This document shows, piece after piece, positions 14,795-23,965 of a stretch of DNA of 49,002 nt. This DNA comes from Nitrospirota bacterium (GTDB taxonomy: Bacteria > Nitrospirota > Nitrospiria > Nitrospirales > Nitrospiraceae): positions 1 to 49,002 of the forward strand of contig JACQEY010000077.1 of the NCBI GenBank assembly GCA_016200355.1. The letters run 5' to 3'. The position numbers and the translations under genes were made by a program. Positions within the stretch are counted from its first letter, which is position 1, and the number at the start of each line of letters is the position of its first letter. The notes beneath the pieces are model-generated. The model worked only from the letters and a program-made list of their open reading frames with translations. It did no database searches and was not told the origin of the DNA.

Positions 14795-15299
14795 CACGAA
14801 CGTGACCATACCCGACCCATCGGCCGTCCGGCAGTTTCTAGGCGCACGAGGCATCGTTTATGAACGATGGTCTGCAGACAGAGACCTACTTTCTGGAGCC
14901 ACGAACGAGCACGTCCTCGACGCCTACAGCTACCTGCTCAAACCACTCATGGGAAAGGGCGGGTACCGGACGGCGGATGTCATAAGTGTAGACAGAGACA
15001 CACCGAATCTGGCTGAGATCCGAGAGAAGTTCCGCCGAGAACATACTCACAGCGAAGATGAAGTGCGTGTCTTTGTTGAAGGCCAAGGTTTTTTTTGGTT
15101 TCACAAGGAAGGGCGCGACGATGAAGTCTTCGCCCTGTTGTGCGAGCAAGGCGACCTCATTTCTGTCCCGGCCAACACAAAGCATTGGTTCGACTTAGGC
15201 GATCCTCCGAAGGTGCGCGCGATTCGCATCTTCACTGATCAAGCTGGCTGGGTGCCGCACTATACGAATTCCGGAATCGATCAACGGTATCGCTGGTAA
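14772..15299 (+). CDS. mtnD: Acireductone dioxygenase
   Basis: The 175-residue cupin has the metal site H91-T-H93-x3-E97 (EHTHSEDEVRVFVEG) and the downstream H138 (ANTKHWFDLG). It converts acireductone to the keto acid precursor of methionine when iron-bound, or to methylthiopropionate and CO when nickel-bound. It overlaps mtnB by 23 bases and is separated by 7 bases from mtnC. The whole domain is present. Confidence 0.94.
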   Translation: MATLRIPDTNVTIPDPSAVRQFLGARGIVYERWSADRDLLSGATNEHVLDAYSYLLKPLMGKGGYRTADVISVDRDTPNLAEIREKFRREHTHSEDEVRVFVEGQGFFWFHKEGRDDEVFALLCEQGDLISVPANTKHWFDLGDPPKVRAIRIFTDQAGWVPHYTNSGIDQRYRW

Positions 15300-15306
15300 T
15301 CGCCGC

Positions 15307-15826
15307 ATGGTCCATTACGTTCTCATGGACATCGAAGGCACTCTCATTTCTGTGGCTTTCGTTCACGATATTCTCTTCCCGTTTGCAAAACAACGTCTCG
15401 CTCCTTTCCTCCATGAGCGGCGGCACGATCCCGATGTGCTCCGCTGGACCACGGAATGCCAGAATGCCATTGAGCACGAAATAGGTATGCGCCCAGCCTA
15501 CGAGGAGTTGCCAGCTATGCTCGCTGGCTGGATCGATCAGGATCGAAAACTGGCCTGCCTCAAGGCGTTACAAGGAATGATCTGGGATGAAACACTTTTT
15601 CGATACCAGTGTCGGCGAGAAGAAGACAGCATCCAGCTACCGCACGATCAGTGAACAGATCGGTCTGCAGCCTCATCACATTCTCTTTTTGTCAGACACG
15701 GAACGCGAACTGGATGCCGCTGCGCTGACAGGATTCAGGACCGCCCACATTGTGCGGTCGGGGACTGATGCGAGCACGCGCCATCCCATACATCCCGATC
15801 TCACGTCCCTCCTCGTCGAAGGATAG
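15307..15826 (+). pseudogene. mtnC: Enolase-phosphatase MtnC, broken by internal deletion and frameshift
   Basis: The first frame (15307-15654) has HAD motif I in YVLMDIEGTLISVAFVHDIL and runs normally to KALQGMIWDE at about 15594. A second frame, open from 15587 to 15826, continues with FFDTSVGEKKTASSYRTISE and the HAD motif IV LFLSDTERELDAAALTG. Between them about 50 residues expected in the family, including motif II (SSGS), are absent, and the two halves are out of frame. The product should be inactive. A sequencing error alone would not remove 50 residues; an assembly error could. Confidence 0.82.
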
Positions 15827-15876
15827 ACTCTCCTATCGAGACAATGTTCGGGACGCATCGAGAGACACAAGGCAGG

Positions 15877-16440
15877 TTAGGTCTTCAACTTCGAAGAAAA
15901 CTGCTTGCGGAACTTAACTACTTTTGGCCCGACAACGGCTGTACAGTAACCCTGAAAGGGATTCCGCACAAAATATTCCTGGTGATACGGCTCGGCTTCG
16001 TACCAGATCCCGGCAGGAGTGATCTCCGTCACGATCGGATTGGCATAGAGCTTCGCATTCGTCACGGCTGCAATCACCTCCTCGGCAATCTGCTTCTGCT
16101 CAGGCGCATGATAAAAAATTGCCGATCGGTATTGAGTCCCGACATCGTGCCCCTGCCTATTGAGGGTCGTAGGATCGTGGATGACAAACAATACTTCTAG
16201 CAACTCGCGATAGCTGACGACGTTGGGATCGAACGTGATACGTACCGCTTCTGCGTGACCGGTCCTACCGCTACAGACGGCTTCATACGTCGGATGATCG
16301 ACCTGACCACCTATATAACCGGATTCGACCGCTACCACACCCTTCATCTGGTCATAGACCGCTTCAAGACACCAAAAGCAACCGCCGGCTACGGTTGCAA
16401 TGCTATATCCAGTCTGCGCTGGAGGTACCGTGTGTCCCAT
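15877..16440 (-). CDS. msrA: Peptide methionine sulfoxide reductase A
   Basis: The 187-residue enzyme carries the active site [16 protein letters not shown] with the nucleophilic cysteine at 21 (GGCFWCLE, residues 19-26), then [17 protein letters not shown] and the [15 protein letters not shown] block. It reduces the S-form of methionine sulfoxide with thioredoxin. There is no signal peptide, so it is cytoplasmic. No MsrB is fused. It is convergent with mtnC, both genes concerning methionine, which may be chance. Confidence 0.95.
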   Translation of the reverse strand: MGHTVPPAQTGYSIATVAGGCFWCLEAVYDQMKGVVAVESGYIGGQVDHPTYEAVCSGRTGHAEAVRITFDPNVVSYRELLEVLFVIHDPTTLNRQGHDVGTQYRSAIFYHAPEQKQIAEEVIAAVTNAKLYANPIVTEITPAGIWYEAEPYHQEYFVRNPFQGYCTAVVGPKVVKFRKQFSSKLKT

Positions 16441-16652
16441 TGTGACAATCTCTGACTATTCGGCCTGAAGAAGAGTCGTGAACGGTTCCACGCTCTTTCA
16501 AGTCCTACTGCTGTCTTATACCATAGGCACCGTGTAGCCGCGAACAGTTCCGTGAGCAAGAAGCGCAGGTTCTTCCCACCTAAGATATAGATGAGGTGGC
16601 CAAACCGTCTGAATCTTTCTGGGTCTAAAGGAGGAAAGGTGGGTGGGAAAGA

Positions 16653-17069
16653 CTACGCCTTAAGTTCTTTGTTTAGACTGGCGATAACCTGCTTGAGCTT
16701 TTTCTCCTCATCGGGCTTAATCTTCATGAACTGGATCCCAAATGTATTGGCTTTGACCCACCGCACTTGGGCTTCATCGATCCGCAAAGGCCAATCAAGC
16801 CCGGGGACATAAATACGGCACTCAAACAAAGCCCCCACGGCGACCGGAAAATCCGTCTCTATCATACAGCCGCCAGCAGAGAGGTCTCTCGTCCGACCTT
16901 GGCCTTCGCGTTGCCCACTTGAAATTGTGCTTCTGAACTGTGATGTAAAACGTGGTTGCTGGCGCTTCTCCAAAGGAGACTCCTCTTTGATCGTGTGAGG
17001 CTGAGGATGCCTCTTACTTAACCCCTGCTTATTTTTCACAAAAGCCATGCTTGTTTCAGATCCAATCAA
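16653..17069 (-). CDS. PilZ-domain protein
   Basis: The 138-residue protein has the full PilZ pattern: EKRQQPRFTSQFRSTI (RxxPR, about 34-49), then RTRDLSAGGCMIETDFPV (DxSxGG) and VRWVKANTFGIQFMKI. It should bind cyclic di-GMP. Basic residues before the domain (1-33) are unlike other members. ATG at 17048 (MAFVKNKQGLSKRH) is an alternative start. It lies next to pal, on the same strand, with 61 bases between. Confidence 0.9.
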   Translation of the reverse strand: MIGSETSMAFVKNKQGLSKRHPQPHTIKEESPLEKRQQPRFTSQFRSTISSGQREGQGRTRDLSAGGCMIETDFPVAVGALFECRIYVPGLDWPLRIDEAQVRWVKANTFGIQFMKIKPDEEKKLKQVIASLNKELKA

Positions 17070-17130
17070 ACAATGAACCCCAGGCCTGTTTTAGAGGCGC
17101 CGGGGTTCCTTGAGGTCACCGATCGCTCGG

Positions 17131-17745
17131 TTATTTCTTCACATTCAACAATACGTGTCCGCGGCGGTTCTGCTGGTAGCAGGATTCAGTAGGTTCCTCG
17201 CAGAAAGGGCGCGCCTTGCCGTACGAAACGATCGCCACCTGCTTGGGGGCTACACCCGATTCGATCAGATAGCTACGCGCAGCCTTGGCTCGCTTATCCC
17301 CCAACACGATGTTGTAGTCGGCCGTGCCCCGTTCATCGCAATGCCCCTCAACCTTCATCACCGCTCCAGGATGATCCTTTAGCCACTGAGCATCAAGGTT
17401 CAATGCCTCCATTCCGGCATCTGAAAGGATCCACTGATCATATCCAAAGAACACGTCCTTTAGGCCAGCCTCAATGGCCGCTTTTTCCTCTTTGGTTATT
17501 TCTGCACGCTGACGGGCGCTCATCCCAGAGGGGGAAAGCGATACGATATCGCCGCCCTTCCCCAGACGCTCTTCCGAGGGATTCTGAGAGAAACCACTTA
17601 GCCCTTTCCCTGAACTACCGGTTTGCGCAGACCCTGCTCCCGTCTCTCCATCGGACTGCAACCATTTCATGCTACAGCCTTGACCAACCAATAGCACAAG
17701 CCCCATTGCTGCCACGATACTTGTTTTCATTGGACGTCCGATCAT
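17131..17745 (-). CDS. pal: OmpA/Pal-type peptidoglycan-associated lipoprotein
   Basis: The 204-residue protein has a signal peptide ending at C24 (LVLLVGQGC) for lipid attachment, a low-complexity linker to about residue 80, and an OmpA-like domain. In the domain, DVFFGYDQWILSDAGMEAL, VEGHCDERGTADYNIVLG and GKARPFCEEPTESCYQQNRR are the peptidoglycan-binding signatures. Pal links the outer membrane to the cell wall. No tolB or tolA lies beside it. The ATG at 17745 follows GGGAGAATAATC. Confidence 0.92.
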   Translation of the reverse strand: MIGRPMKTSIVAAMGLVLLVGQGCSMKWLQSDGETGAGSAQTGSSGKGLSGFSQNPSEERLGKGGDIVSLSPSGMSARQRAEITKEEKAAIEAGLKDVFFGYDQWILSDAGMEALNLDAQWLKDHPGAVMKVEGHCDERGTADYNIVLGDKRAKAARSYLIESGVAPKQVAIVSYGKARPFCEEPTESCYQQNRRGHVLLNVKK

Positions 17746-17953
17746 GATTATTCTCCCATTTTTGGAATAACATTTTGCACATGTACTTGAAATATAGCAC
17801 TTGAATGAAAAGATGAGACTCCTCTGCGGCTCATAGCCATTTCGCTTTAATTGTCAGTCTGTTGTATATGAATCTTGTGGGTGACCGCGTCAGACGAGAG
17901 GGCAGTTACGCCTCTAGACCAACCGCGAAAGAGGGGACCAGCGAGGAAACAGG

Positions 17954-18100
17954 TTAGAAATGGGCCTCCTTTCGATCGGCCCAACGAGCCGGACGCATCA
18001 CGGTACTTAACGCCGCTACCGCACAAATGAAGACCAACATGGTCAAGCCCACCATTAGAAAAAAACCAGCTCGGACGTCATGGAGGACTACATGATTCAT
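17954..18100 (-). CDS. Small single-pass membrane protein
   Basis: A 48-residue reading frame begins MNHVVLHDVRAGFFLMVG and has one membrane segment (FFLMVGLTMLVFICAVAA, about 13-30), then a basic end MRPARWADRKEAHF. GAGGAGG lies 8 bases before the ATG, which supports translation. No family is recognised; small membrane proteins with this start are often subunits of respiratory or transport complexes, but nothing here shows it. Confidence 0.5.
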   Translation of the reverse strand: MNHVVLHDVRAGFFLMVGLTMLVFICAVAALSTVMRPARWADRKEAHF

Positions 18101-18468
18101 GGTAAGCCCCTCCTCTTGGTGACCGTGCTCTTATCCACTCAGCCATCCGCAAGAACAGACCCCAGAGTGTCGTGGGATCCTGCTTCGTCAACCAGCGTCC
18201 ACAACAGGGGCAATGCCTCGTCCAGACCTGCTGCTTACTCCGCCTAAGAAACCTCCCGCTAGAATGTCTGACGCGATCTTGCCTATAGCATAGCACCATT
18301 CAGACACCCCTCGGACCCTGTTCCTTGGTGCAAGAGTACTGCTGGGGATACGAGAAATCTATGCAGCTTTGGTGGGGGGATGATCCGGTCGAAAGAACCA
18401 GGAAGATCAGATATAAGTTACTAATACTTTGATGATTTCACCACGAGTCTTCGCAGGATGAGATAACG
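18101..18468. other. Intergenic region, one doubtful small zinc-ribbon-like frame
   Basis: Minus-strand 18078-18299 could encode 73 residues with TRHCPCCGRWL, but has a poor ribosome site and overlaps the small membrane protein start by 23 bases. The remainder to the tRNA shows nothing clear. Confidence 0.3.
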
Positions 18469-18544
18469 TGGTGCGCCCGGAGGGACTTGAACCCCCAACC
18501 CTCGGATCCGAAGTCCGATGCTCTATCCATTGAGCTACGGGCGC
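18469..18544 (-). tRNA. tRNA-Arg (anticodon TCG)
   Basis: The minus strand folds as a 76-base cloverleaf. The acceptor stem is GCGCCCG with CGGGCGC, followed by A and an encoded CCA. The D-arm is GCTCAATGGATAGAGC. The anticodon stem TCGGA/TCCGA encloses loop CTTCGGA with anticodon TCG, reading CGA and, by wobble, other CGN arginine codons. The T-arm is GGGGGTTCAAGTCCCTC. Confidence 0.95.
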
Positions 18545-18640
18545 GCTCAGCTATTTCAAACACCTCGAAGAAGGCCTTGTCAAGAATGGGACAATGGCAC
18601 AGGCTCACCCTAACGTGACAGGGACAATGATCGAGCATGC

Positions 18641-19141
18641 TCACACCAACGTAAGTATGGCCTCAACCAGTTGATTGATTGATCGACCGTCGGTCGTGAT
18701 GACGTGATCAGCTGCTGCTTGGTATTTCGGTGTTCGCTCCCGCAACACGTCCTGAACTTCATCGACGAACGACTTGGTCCCCGTCAACGAGGGGCGCTGT
18801 GTATCCCTACCGATTCGTTTTGAGATCGTCCCGACGGAAGCCTCCAGCCAAAACAATGTGCCATTCTTCTTCAATGCTTCGACATTTTGCGTACGAAGTA
18901 TAGCCCCGCCGCCGGTATCGATCACGAGCTGGTCGCGGCTGGCAAGCTCTCTGCAGATATCGGACTCTAGATCACGAAAATGTTCCCATCCCTCTTGGGC
19001 GACAATCTCCGGAATCGTACGATGAGCCCGCTTGACGATTTCCGCATCGGTTGACACGAGCTCTCGTCCCAATCGCGCGGCAAGCAGCCTGCCCACCGAA
19101 CTCTTGCCAGTTCCCCGATAGCCAATCAGCACGATGTTCAT
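18641..19141 (-). CDS. aroK: Shikimate kinase
   Basis: The 166-residue enzyme begins MNIVLIGYRGTGKSSVGRLL, the phosphate-binding loop at 7-15. It has the shikimate-binding STDAEIV, WEHFRDLESDICREL and DTGGGAILR segments and the RPSLTG lid. It phosphorylates shikimate. Translation starts at 19141 in a 4-base overlap (ATGA) with aroE; a longer start upstream would lie inside aroE in another frame. Length is normal for a stand-alone AroK. Confidence 0.94.
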   Translation of the reverse strand: MNIVLIGYRGTGKSSVGRLLAARLGRELVSTDAEIVKRAHRTIPEIVAQEGWEHFRDLESDICRELASRDQLVIDTGGGAILRTQNVEALKKNGTLFWLEASVGTISKRIGRDTQRPSLTGTKSFVDEVQDVLRERTPKYQAAADHVITTDGRSINQLVEAILTLV

Positions 19142-19992
19142 GAGAAGCGGGATTCCAGGACGGTGCGCATGACATCGGTTGGAGCAGCCTGATCGGTCCA
19201 GAGCTCGAACTGCGCCGCAGCTTGATGAAGAAACATCTCGAGCCCTGGAATCACACGACAGCCTGCCGCCTTCGCATCCTTCAGCAACCGGGTATCCCGA
19301 GGGTTGTAGACGATATCCATGACCGTCAGTCCCGCATGGAGCAGCGTCGCAGGTACAGAGGTCTCGTGTACTTTTGGCGACATGCCTATCGGTGTGCAAT
19401 GGATCAGCACATGAGCATCCGGAAGAACCTTTTGCAACGCATCCGCATCAAGAGTCGATTCCCGTATGGTAATCTCTGTCTTCGACCGGAGATCTTGGGC
19501 CAAGGCTGCGCGTTCCTGCTCATCGATTCCTAGTATAGTCAAGTGCTCGATCCCGGGCTCTGTCCCTAGCGCGAACGCAATTGCGCGAGCGGCGCCTCCG
19601 GATCCGAGCATGACTACTCGCTGCCCTTTCAAAGCAACAACGCCTTCACGAAGCGCACGCAAGGCACCGGTCGCGTCGGTGTTATAGCCTGTGAGGGTCC
19701 CGCCTGCAGCCACAATGGTGTTAATCGCACCGATGTGACGTGCGGTTGGCTCGACAGAGTCAAGAAACGGAACAGCTGCCACCTTGTGAGGAATGGTCAC
19801 GCTGGCGCCACGAAAGTTTCCCAAGGCGCGAAGACCCTTGATCGCATCACCGATCGCTTCCACGCGGAATGCCAGATAGACGAAGTTCAGCCCAAGCTTC
19901 TGAAATGCGGCGTTGTGAATAGCGGGTGAGAGTGAATGCTCGACTGGATTGCCGATGACACCGCAGAACTGAGTATGTGCATTGATGTCCAT
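19138..19992 (-). CDS. aroE: Shikimate 5-dehydrogenase
   Basis: The 284-residue protein starts with the substrate-binding HTQFCGVIGNPVEHSLSPAI and has VTIPHKV (catalytic lysine), GAINTIV, NTDATGALRAL and a Rossmann loop VVMLGSGGAARAIAFAL. The C-terminal QAAAQFELWT also matches. It reduces dehydroshikimate with NADPH. With aroK it forms a two-gene chorismate unit, distant from the aro genes at 37 kb. Confidence 0.95.
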   Translation of the reverse strand: MDINAHTQFCGVIGNPVEHSLSPAIHNAAFQKLGLNFVYLAFRVEAIGDAIKGLRALGNFRGASVTIPHKVAAVPFLDSVEPTARHIGAINTIVAAGGTLTGYNTDATGALRALREGVVALKGQRVVMLGSGGAARAIAFALGTEPGIEHLTILGIDEQERAALAQDLRSKTEITIRESTLDADALQKVLPDAHVLIHCTPIGMSPKVHETSVPATLLHAGLTVMDIVYNPRDTRLLKDAKAAGCRVIPGLEMFLHQAAAQFELWTDQAAPTDVMRTVLESRFS

Positions 19993-20089
19993 CGATTCGA
20001 GCAGTTACAATTTCTGGTTCGTCTTCGGGCCTACTGACAAGTATCCATCGCTGTGAGTGTGACATTCCCCTTTCGCATGGAATGTCTCC

Positions 20090-20845
20090 TTACGAGATGG
20101 TCATCCCTCCATCGATAGGAAAAGTTCCACCCGTAACCCAGACTGCCTCGTCAGAGGCCAGATAGAGAACCATATTCGCCACCTCTTCTGGTTTTCCGGC
20201 TCGACGGATAGGATAGTGCGACAGAATAGGGTTCAGCTGTTCGGGGTTGCTCATCAGCGGAGCGGCCATTGGCGTATCGATGAGTCCTGGATTCACCACA
20301 TTGCAGCGAATACCGTCCTTGGCATAGTCGATCGCGAGGGCTCTGGTCAAGGCATCGAGCGCCCCCTTGGAGGCGGCATAGGCCGGCAATGTGGGAAGTC
20401 CGACCAAGCTTGCGACGGAGGAGATATTGACGATCGCTCCCTTCCCCTGCTTTAGCATCTGCGGCAAGACGGCTCGCGTCATGCGGAACACCCCAGTCAA
20501 GTTGACGTCAAGGATCTGCGCCCAGGTTGCATCATCGATCTCATGCAGGCGCTTCCCAAAGTCCCCTACTCCGGCATTATTGACAAGGATATCGAGCTGT
20601 CCGAACTGCTGTACAGCCCGTCGTACCGTCTCCAGAACATGGGATTCATCGGTGACAGATCCGGCAACCGCGAAGGCCTTGCCCTGCTCCTTCACGATAT
20701 CATTCACGACTCGGTCCAGTTCCCCTTGCCGTCTTCCCGTAATCACGACCGATGCCCCTTCCCGCGCAAAGGCTTTCGCGATCGCTTCACCGATACCCGC
20801 GTTGCCTCCTGTAATGACCGCGACCTTCCCACTCAACCGATTCAT
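20090..20845 (-). CDS. Short-chain dehydrogenase/reductase
   Basis: The 251-residue protein is a classical SDR: TGGNAGIGEAIA (12-23) binds the nucleotide, NNAGVGDFG follows, and the catalytic serine (ISSVAS) and Y-x3-K (AYAASKGALDALTRALA) are all present. The end IDGGMTIS is typical of FabG-like enzymes. The arginine after VITGRRQ suggests NADP. Substrate is unknown. The start overlaps the trmI stop by 4 bases, so the two are co-transcribed, though no shared pathway is evident. Confidence 0.9.
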   Translation of the reverse strand: MNRLSGKVAVITGGNAGIGEAIAKAFAREGASVVITGRRQGELDRVVNDIVKEQGKAFAVAGSVTDESHVLETVRRAVQQFGQLDILVNNAGVGDFGKRLHEIDDATWAQILDVNLTGVFRMTRAVLPQMLKQGKGAIVNISSVASLVGLPTLPAYAASKGALDALTRALAIDYAKDGIRCNVVNPGLIDTPMAAPLMSNPEQLNPILSHYPIRRAGKPEEVANMVLYLASDEAVWVTGGTFPIDGGMTIS

Positions 20846-21711
20846 CGCGTGTGATCCTCTCGTTCTGCGTGAACATCAGCGGCCTCACCTACAGACTCAA
20901 CAGCGTGAGCTGCGGGCCACAAGCCAGATTCAATTTTCCTGGCCACCGTAATGAAACCTGAATGGGCAACCATTCGATGATCCGGCCGTACGCTCCGGCC
21001 CTGAATCGACCAGGTCCTCAACAACGTTTCAAATGTTTCGACCATACCAAAGACCGTCGCTCGCTCAAGGGCCTCAACCGTCTGCACCACTTGGGGAACG
21101 GTCGGAACAAAGCTCAAATACATGCCGCCAGAACGAAGCACCTGTGCGGCATGCGGCACTACCTGCCAGGGCTCAGGGAGATCGAGGACGAGACGATCAA
21201 ATGGCAGATTATCGTCGAGCAGACTGATCCCCTCGTACACGTTCCGACGAAACGGGATGAGATTCGCCACCGGACCCATGTACCGTTCAATGTTCGTCAT
21301 CGCCGTCCGTGAGAAATCCTCACGGGCTTCGTAGGTCACCACCAAACCGCGAGGACCCACAGCGCGCAAGAGGGCTATCGTCAAAGCCCCAGAGCCGGTT
21401 CCCGCCTCGAACACCCGCGCGCCAGGATAGACATCCGCCCACATAGGAATGAGCGCAAGATCCTTCGGATACAACACCTGCGCGCCACGCGGCATCTTCA
21501 GCACATAGTCGCCGAACGTGGGCCTAAGCGCCAACATCGTTTTGTTTCCGGAAAGCGTAACTAAAGAACCATCAGGCTTTCCGATGAGGTCGTCGTGGGC
21601 AATTTTGTGGCCGCTCAGTTGATAAAGATCTCCGGCCTTCAAGGTCAGGACATACTGCCGCCCTTTCTTGTCGACCAGATGGATACGCTCGCCCGATTGA
21701 AAATATGACAT
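20842..21711 (-). CDS. trmI: tRNA (adenine-58-N1)-methyltransferase TrmI
   Basis: The 289-residue protein has an N-terminal beta domain (GERIHLVDKKGRQYVLTLK) and a class I methyltransferase domain with FEAGTGSGALTIALLRAVG (motif I), VVTYEAREDF and LDLPEPWQVV (motif IV, aspartate for the adenine). It methylates A58 in the T-loop of tRNA as a tetramer. An extra C-terminal tail of about 25 residues (AVESVGEAADVHAERED) is not part of the fold. It is upstream of, and coupled to, the SDR gene. Confidence 0.92.
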   Translation of the reverse strand: MSYFQSGERIHLVDKKGRQYVLTLKAGDLYQLSGHKIAHDDLIGKPDGSLVTLSGNKTMLALRPTFGDYVLKMPRGAQVLYPKDLALIPMWADVYPGARVFEAGTGSGALTIALLRAVGPRGLVVTYEAREDFSRTAMTNIERYMGPVANLIPFRRNVYEGISLLDDNLPFDRLVLDLPEPWQVVPHAAQVLRSGGMYLSFVPTVPQVVQTVEALERATVFGMVETFETLLRTWSIQGRSVRPDHRMVAHSGFITVARKIESGLWPAAHAVESVGEAADVHAEREDHTR

Positions 21712-22176
21712 CGGAGCCCATTTTAGAAGTGCCGCGCCGGGTTTTCAACAAGACAACGACCACGATGACGGATTTCTCGACTTCTCCCACAGGTCTTCTT
21801 GGAGAGCCGATTCCTTCGGTACGATCACTCACTTTTAAAAAGCTGCCCCGGAGAATAGATGTGGCAATTAAGTCTATTGCTCTATAGCCACCCCTACACA
21901 CCTGCAGCAAGGTTGCCTCACCCGCTCTCAGTTCTCTTCATTAGATCACGCTAATAGTGCTGTCTTTTCCTGGTGATTGCGATCCGCCGTTCTCATAAAC
22001 GATCCAGCACAGGATTTGCTGCGTAGAGAGATAGTGAAACACCTTGGCAGCACAGATCCCAGCATGAATCGTTTAGCAGATACCTGTCTCTCACAGAGTA
22101 GAACAAGGAACTGAGGCCTGTTGAGGTCACAACCATGAGACGTACAACATCAGGTAGGCAAAGGAGGGGCGACGAC
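21712..22176. other. Divergent intergenic region before the sigma factor gene
   Basis: This stretch separates trmI and the sigma factor and should hold both promoters. I see no strong promoter, operator repeat, tRNA or recognisable gene in it. A weak open frame at 21705-21887 has no ribosome site and is not called. Confidence 0.5.
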
Positions 22177-23433
22177 ATGAAAGAGAGCCTATTCCCAACC
22201 TCTGAGCCAGAAAAGATTGTCACAATCGCAAAGGACGTTGACGCGGACGATCCCGAGGCAAGCGACCTCTTGGATGTGATTGGCCGAGATACATCCGAAG
22301 AGGAACAACAGGAGGAGCCGACAAAGGCGGTACCTCATTCCGCCGTGGGCGGCGGCCCGTTCATATTGGAGTCACTCTACTTTCGCTCCTTCGGCGAACG
22401 TGCGCTATTGACCCGAGAGGAAGAAGTCGAACTGGCGAAGAAGATCGATGACGGAACAAGCACCATTCGGAAGGCCTTACGTCACACCATACGAGTCTTT
22501 CCCCGGCTCAAGCGTACGGACTCAGTGCTCGAGGCGCAACGCACACTCCGGATGGTCAGAGGGTTGAGCGGACTCTCAGCCACCGTGATCGATAAGGCCG
22601 AGCAGTGTCTCACCGAGATAATCGAGCAGGGAACGGGACAGCAGAAGCTTCCGATTGCCATCGCTAAGCAGCTCAAGGAAGGGTTGGCCACCCTCCGTTC
22701 TGCTCGGATCGTACTCGAACAGGCAAAGGATGAATTGGTTCGCTGCAACCTGCGGCTTGTCGTGGATGTGGCAAAACATTACACGGGCCGTGGCCTGACG
22801 TTGCTGGATCTCGTGCAAGAAGGAAATATCGGGTTGATGAAAGCGGCCGAGCGCTATCAATACCGCAAAGGGTTCAAGTTCAGCACCTATGCAACCTGGT
22901 GGATTCGCCAAGGCATCACGCGAGCGCTGGCGGATCAATCGCGGACCATTCGCATTCCAGTTCACCAAACTGAAGCCTCGCACCGCATCCTCCGCGTGAC
23001 CAGACGACTCGGGCAACAGCTGGGCCGTCCGGCTCGACTCGAAGAAGTGGCGCAGGTGCTACGAATGAGACCGGAGCGACTCCACGAAACCGTGCAGGCC
23101 TTTCAAGAGCCGGTCGCCTTGGAGAAGCCAGTGGGCGACGGAAGCACGGAACTCGGGGAGCTGCTCCCCGATCTGCAAGCCGTCCCACCCGATGCCCATG
23201 TGCACCGGATGGAAATGGCGCACCAACTGGAACGCATTCTCTGCACGCTCACGCCCCGAGAGCAAACCGTTATCCGGCTGCGCTTCGGTATCGGTCACGA
23301 TCAGGCCTGCACGCTGGAACAGGTAGGACAAAGCCTCTCGGTGACAAGGGAACGGATTCGTCAGATCGAAGCAAAAGCGCTCAAGAAGTTGAAGACCCCC
23401 GCGATTAAGGAAATGTTTGCCGCCATCCAGTAA
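22177..23433 (+). CDS. Sigma-70 family RNA polymerase sigma factor (RpoD/RpoS type)
   Basis: The 418-residue protein has an acidic N-terminus (1-60), region 1.2 (ILESLYFRSFGERALLTREE), a spacer of about 100 residues, and region 2 (NLRLVVDVAKHYTGRG, then DLVQEGNIGLMKAAERYQYR, KFSTYATWWIRQGITRAL). Region 3 and region 4 follow (LTPREQTVIRLRFGIG, VGQSLSVTRERIRQIEAKAL). It is a primary-type or stationary-phase (RpoS-like) factor; it lacks the long region 1.1 of RpoD. ATG at 22177 is preferred since AGGAGGGG precedes it by 6 bases. A terminator follows. Confidence 0.92.
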   Translation: MKESLFPTSEPEKIVTIAKDVDADDPEASDLLDVIGRDTSEEEQQEEPTKAVPHSAVGGGPFILESLYFRSFGERALLTREEEVELAKKIDDGTSTIRKALRHTIRVFPRLKRTDSVLEAQRTLRMVRGLSGLSATVIDKAEQCLTEIIEQGTGQQKLPIAIAKQLKEGLATLRSARIVLEQAKDELVRCNLRLVVDVAKHYTGRGLTLLDLVQEGNIGLMKAAERYQYRKGFKFSTYATWWIRQGITRALADQSRTIRIPVHQTEASHRILRVTRRLGQQLGRPARLEEVAQVLRMRPERLHETVQAFQEPVALEKPVGDGSTELGELLPDLQAVPPDAHVHRMEMAHQLERILCTLTPREQTVIRLRFGIGHDQACTLEQVGQSLSVTRERIRQIEAKALKKLKTPAIKEMFAAIQ

Positions 23434-23453
23434 GTCACAGACTCGTGAAGCAG

Positions 23454-23483
23454 AAAGGGGCGAGGATCGTCTTCGCCCCTTTT
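23454..23483 (+). terminator. Rho-independent terminator after the sigma factor gene
   Basis: AAAGGGGCGA (23454-23463) and TCGCCCCTTT (23473-23482) form a 10-bp stem around a 9-base loop, ending in a short T-run. It lies 20 bases past the stop codon. Confidence 0.8.
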
Positions 23484-23551
23484 CCGTTCTGCGACTTTCA
23501 CCCTGAGCGCACTTGTGCGACAATGAGGCCGACTCGAGTAGACGAGGCCCC

Positions 23552-23965
23552 ATGACAAGTGTGCGTACAACACAGACGAGTTCTCTCCCCTTTCGCTTCT
23601 TCACCATTCCATTCCTTCTCATCATCACCCTGGCCCTGAATACGGCGATCGCCTATGCTGAATCGCCGTTTGGACAGGCCCCCTCTGATGAAAAATCCCT
23701 GCCGGCACCCTCGGTAGGCACCATTCTCACGTGCAGCATGACGGCAACTTCTGCGCAAGCCCAATCAGGATCAGTGGCCAGCGTCGGAAGCGTCTTGCGG
23801 CTGTATTGCCCCGTCGGCCAACAGCAGATTGACGATGCTGGAGACCGTTGGCACTCCCTCCTCCCTTCCGGAGACCAGCTGACACTGCAACTGACCATTC
23901 AGAGAAAGAACGCCCAGTCCACTATCTCGCTTCAGAACCCCTCGCTGCTGAAGGCTATCCTGTGA
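23552..23965 (+). CDS. Exported protein of unknown function, coupled to lipB
   Basis: The 137-residue protein has a signal peptide (FRFFTIPFLLIITLALNTAI, about 13-32, then AYA), a mature domain with VGTILTCSMTATSAQAQSG, SVLRLYCPVGQQQ and HSLLPSGDQLTLQLTIQ, and two cysteines likely to form a disulfide. No family is recognised. Its stop overlaps the GTG start of lipB (GTGA). The start at 23552 is chosen because an upstream frame extends only into the terminator region. Confidence 0.68.
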   Translation: MTSVRTTQTSSLPFRFFTIPFLLIITLALNTAIAYAESPFGQAPSDEKSLPAPSVGTILTCSMTATSAQAQSGSVASVGSVLRLYCPVGQQQIDDAGDRWHSLLPSGDQLTLQLTIQRKNAQSTISLQNPSLLKAIL

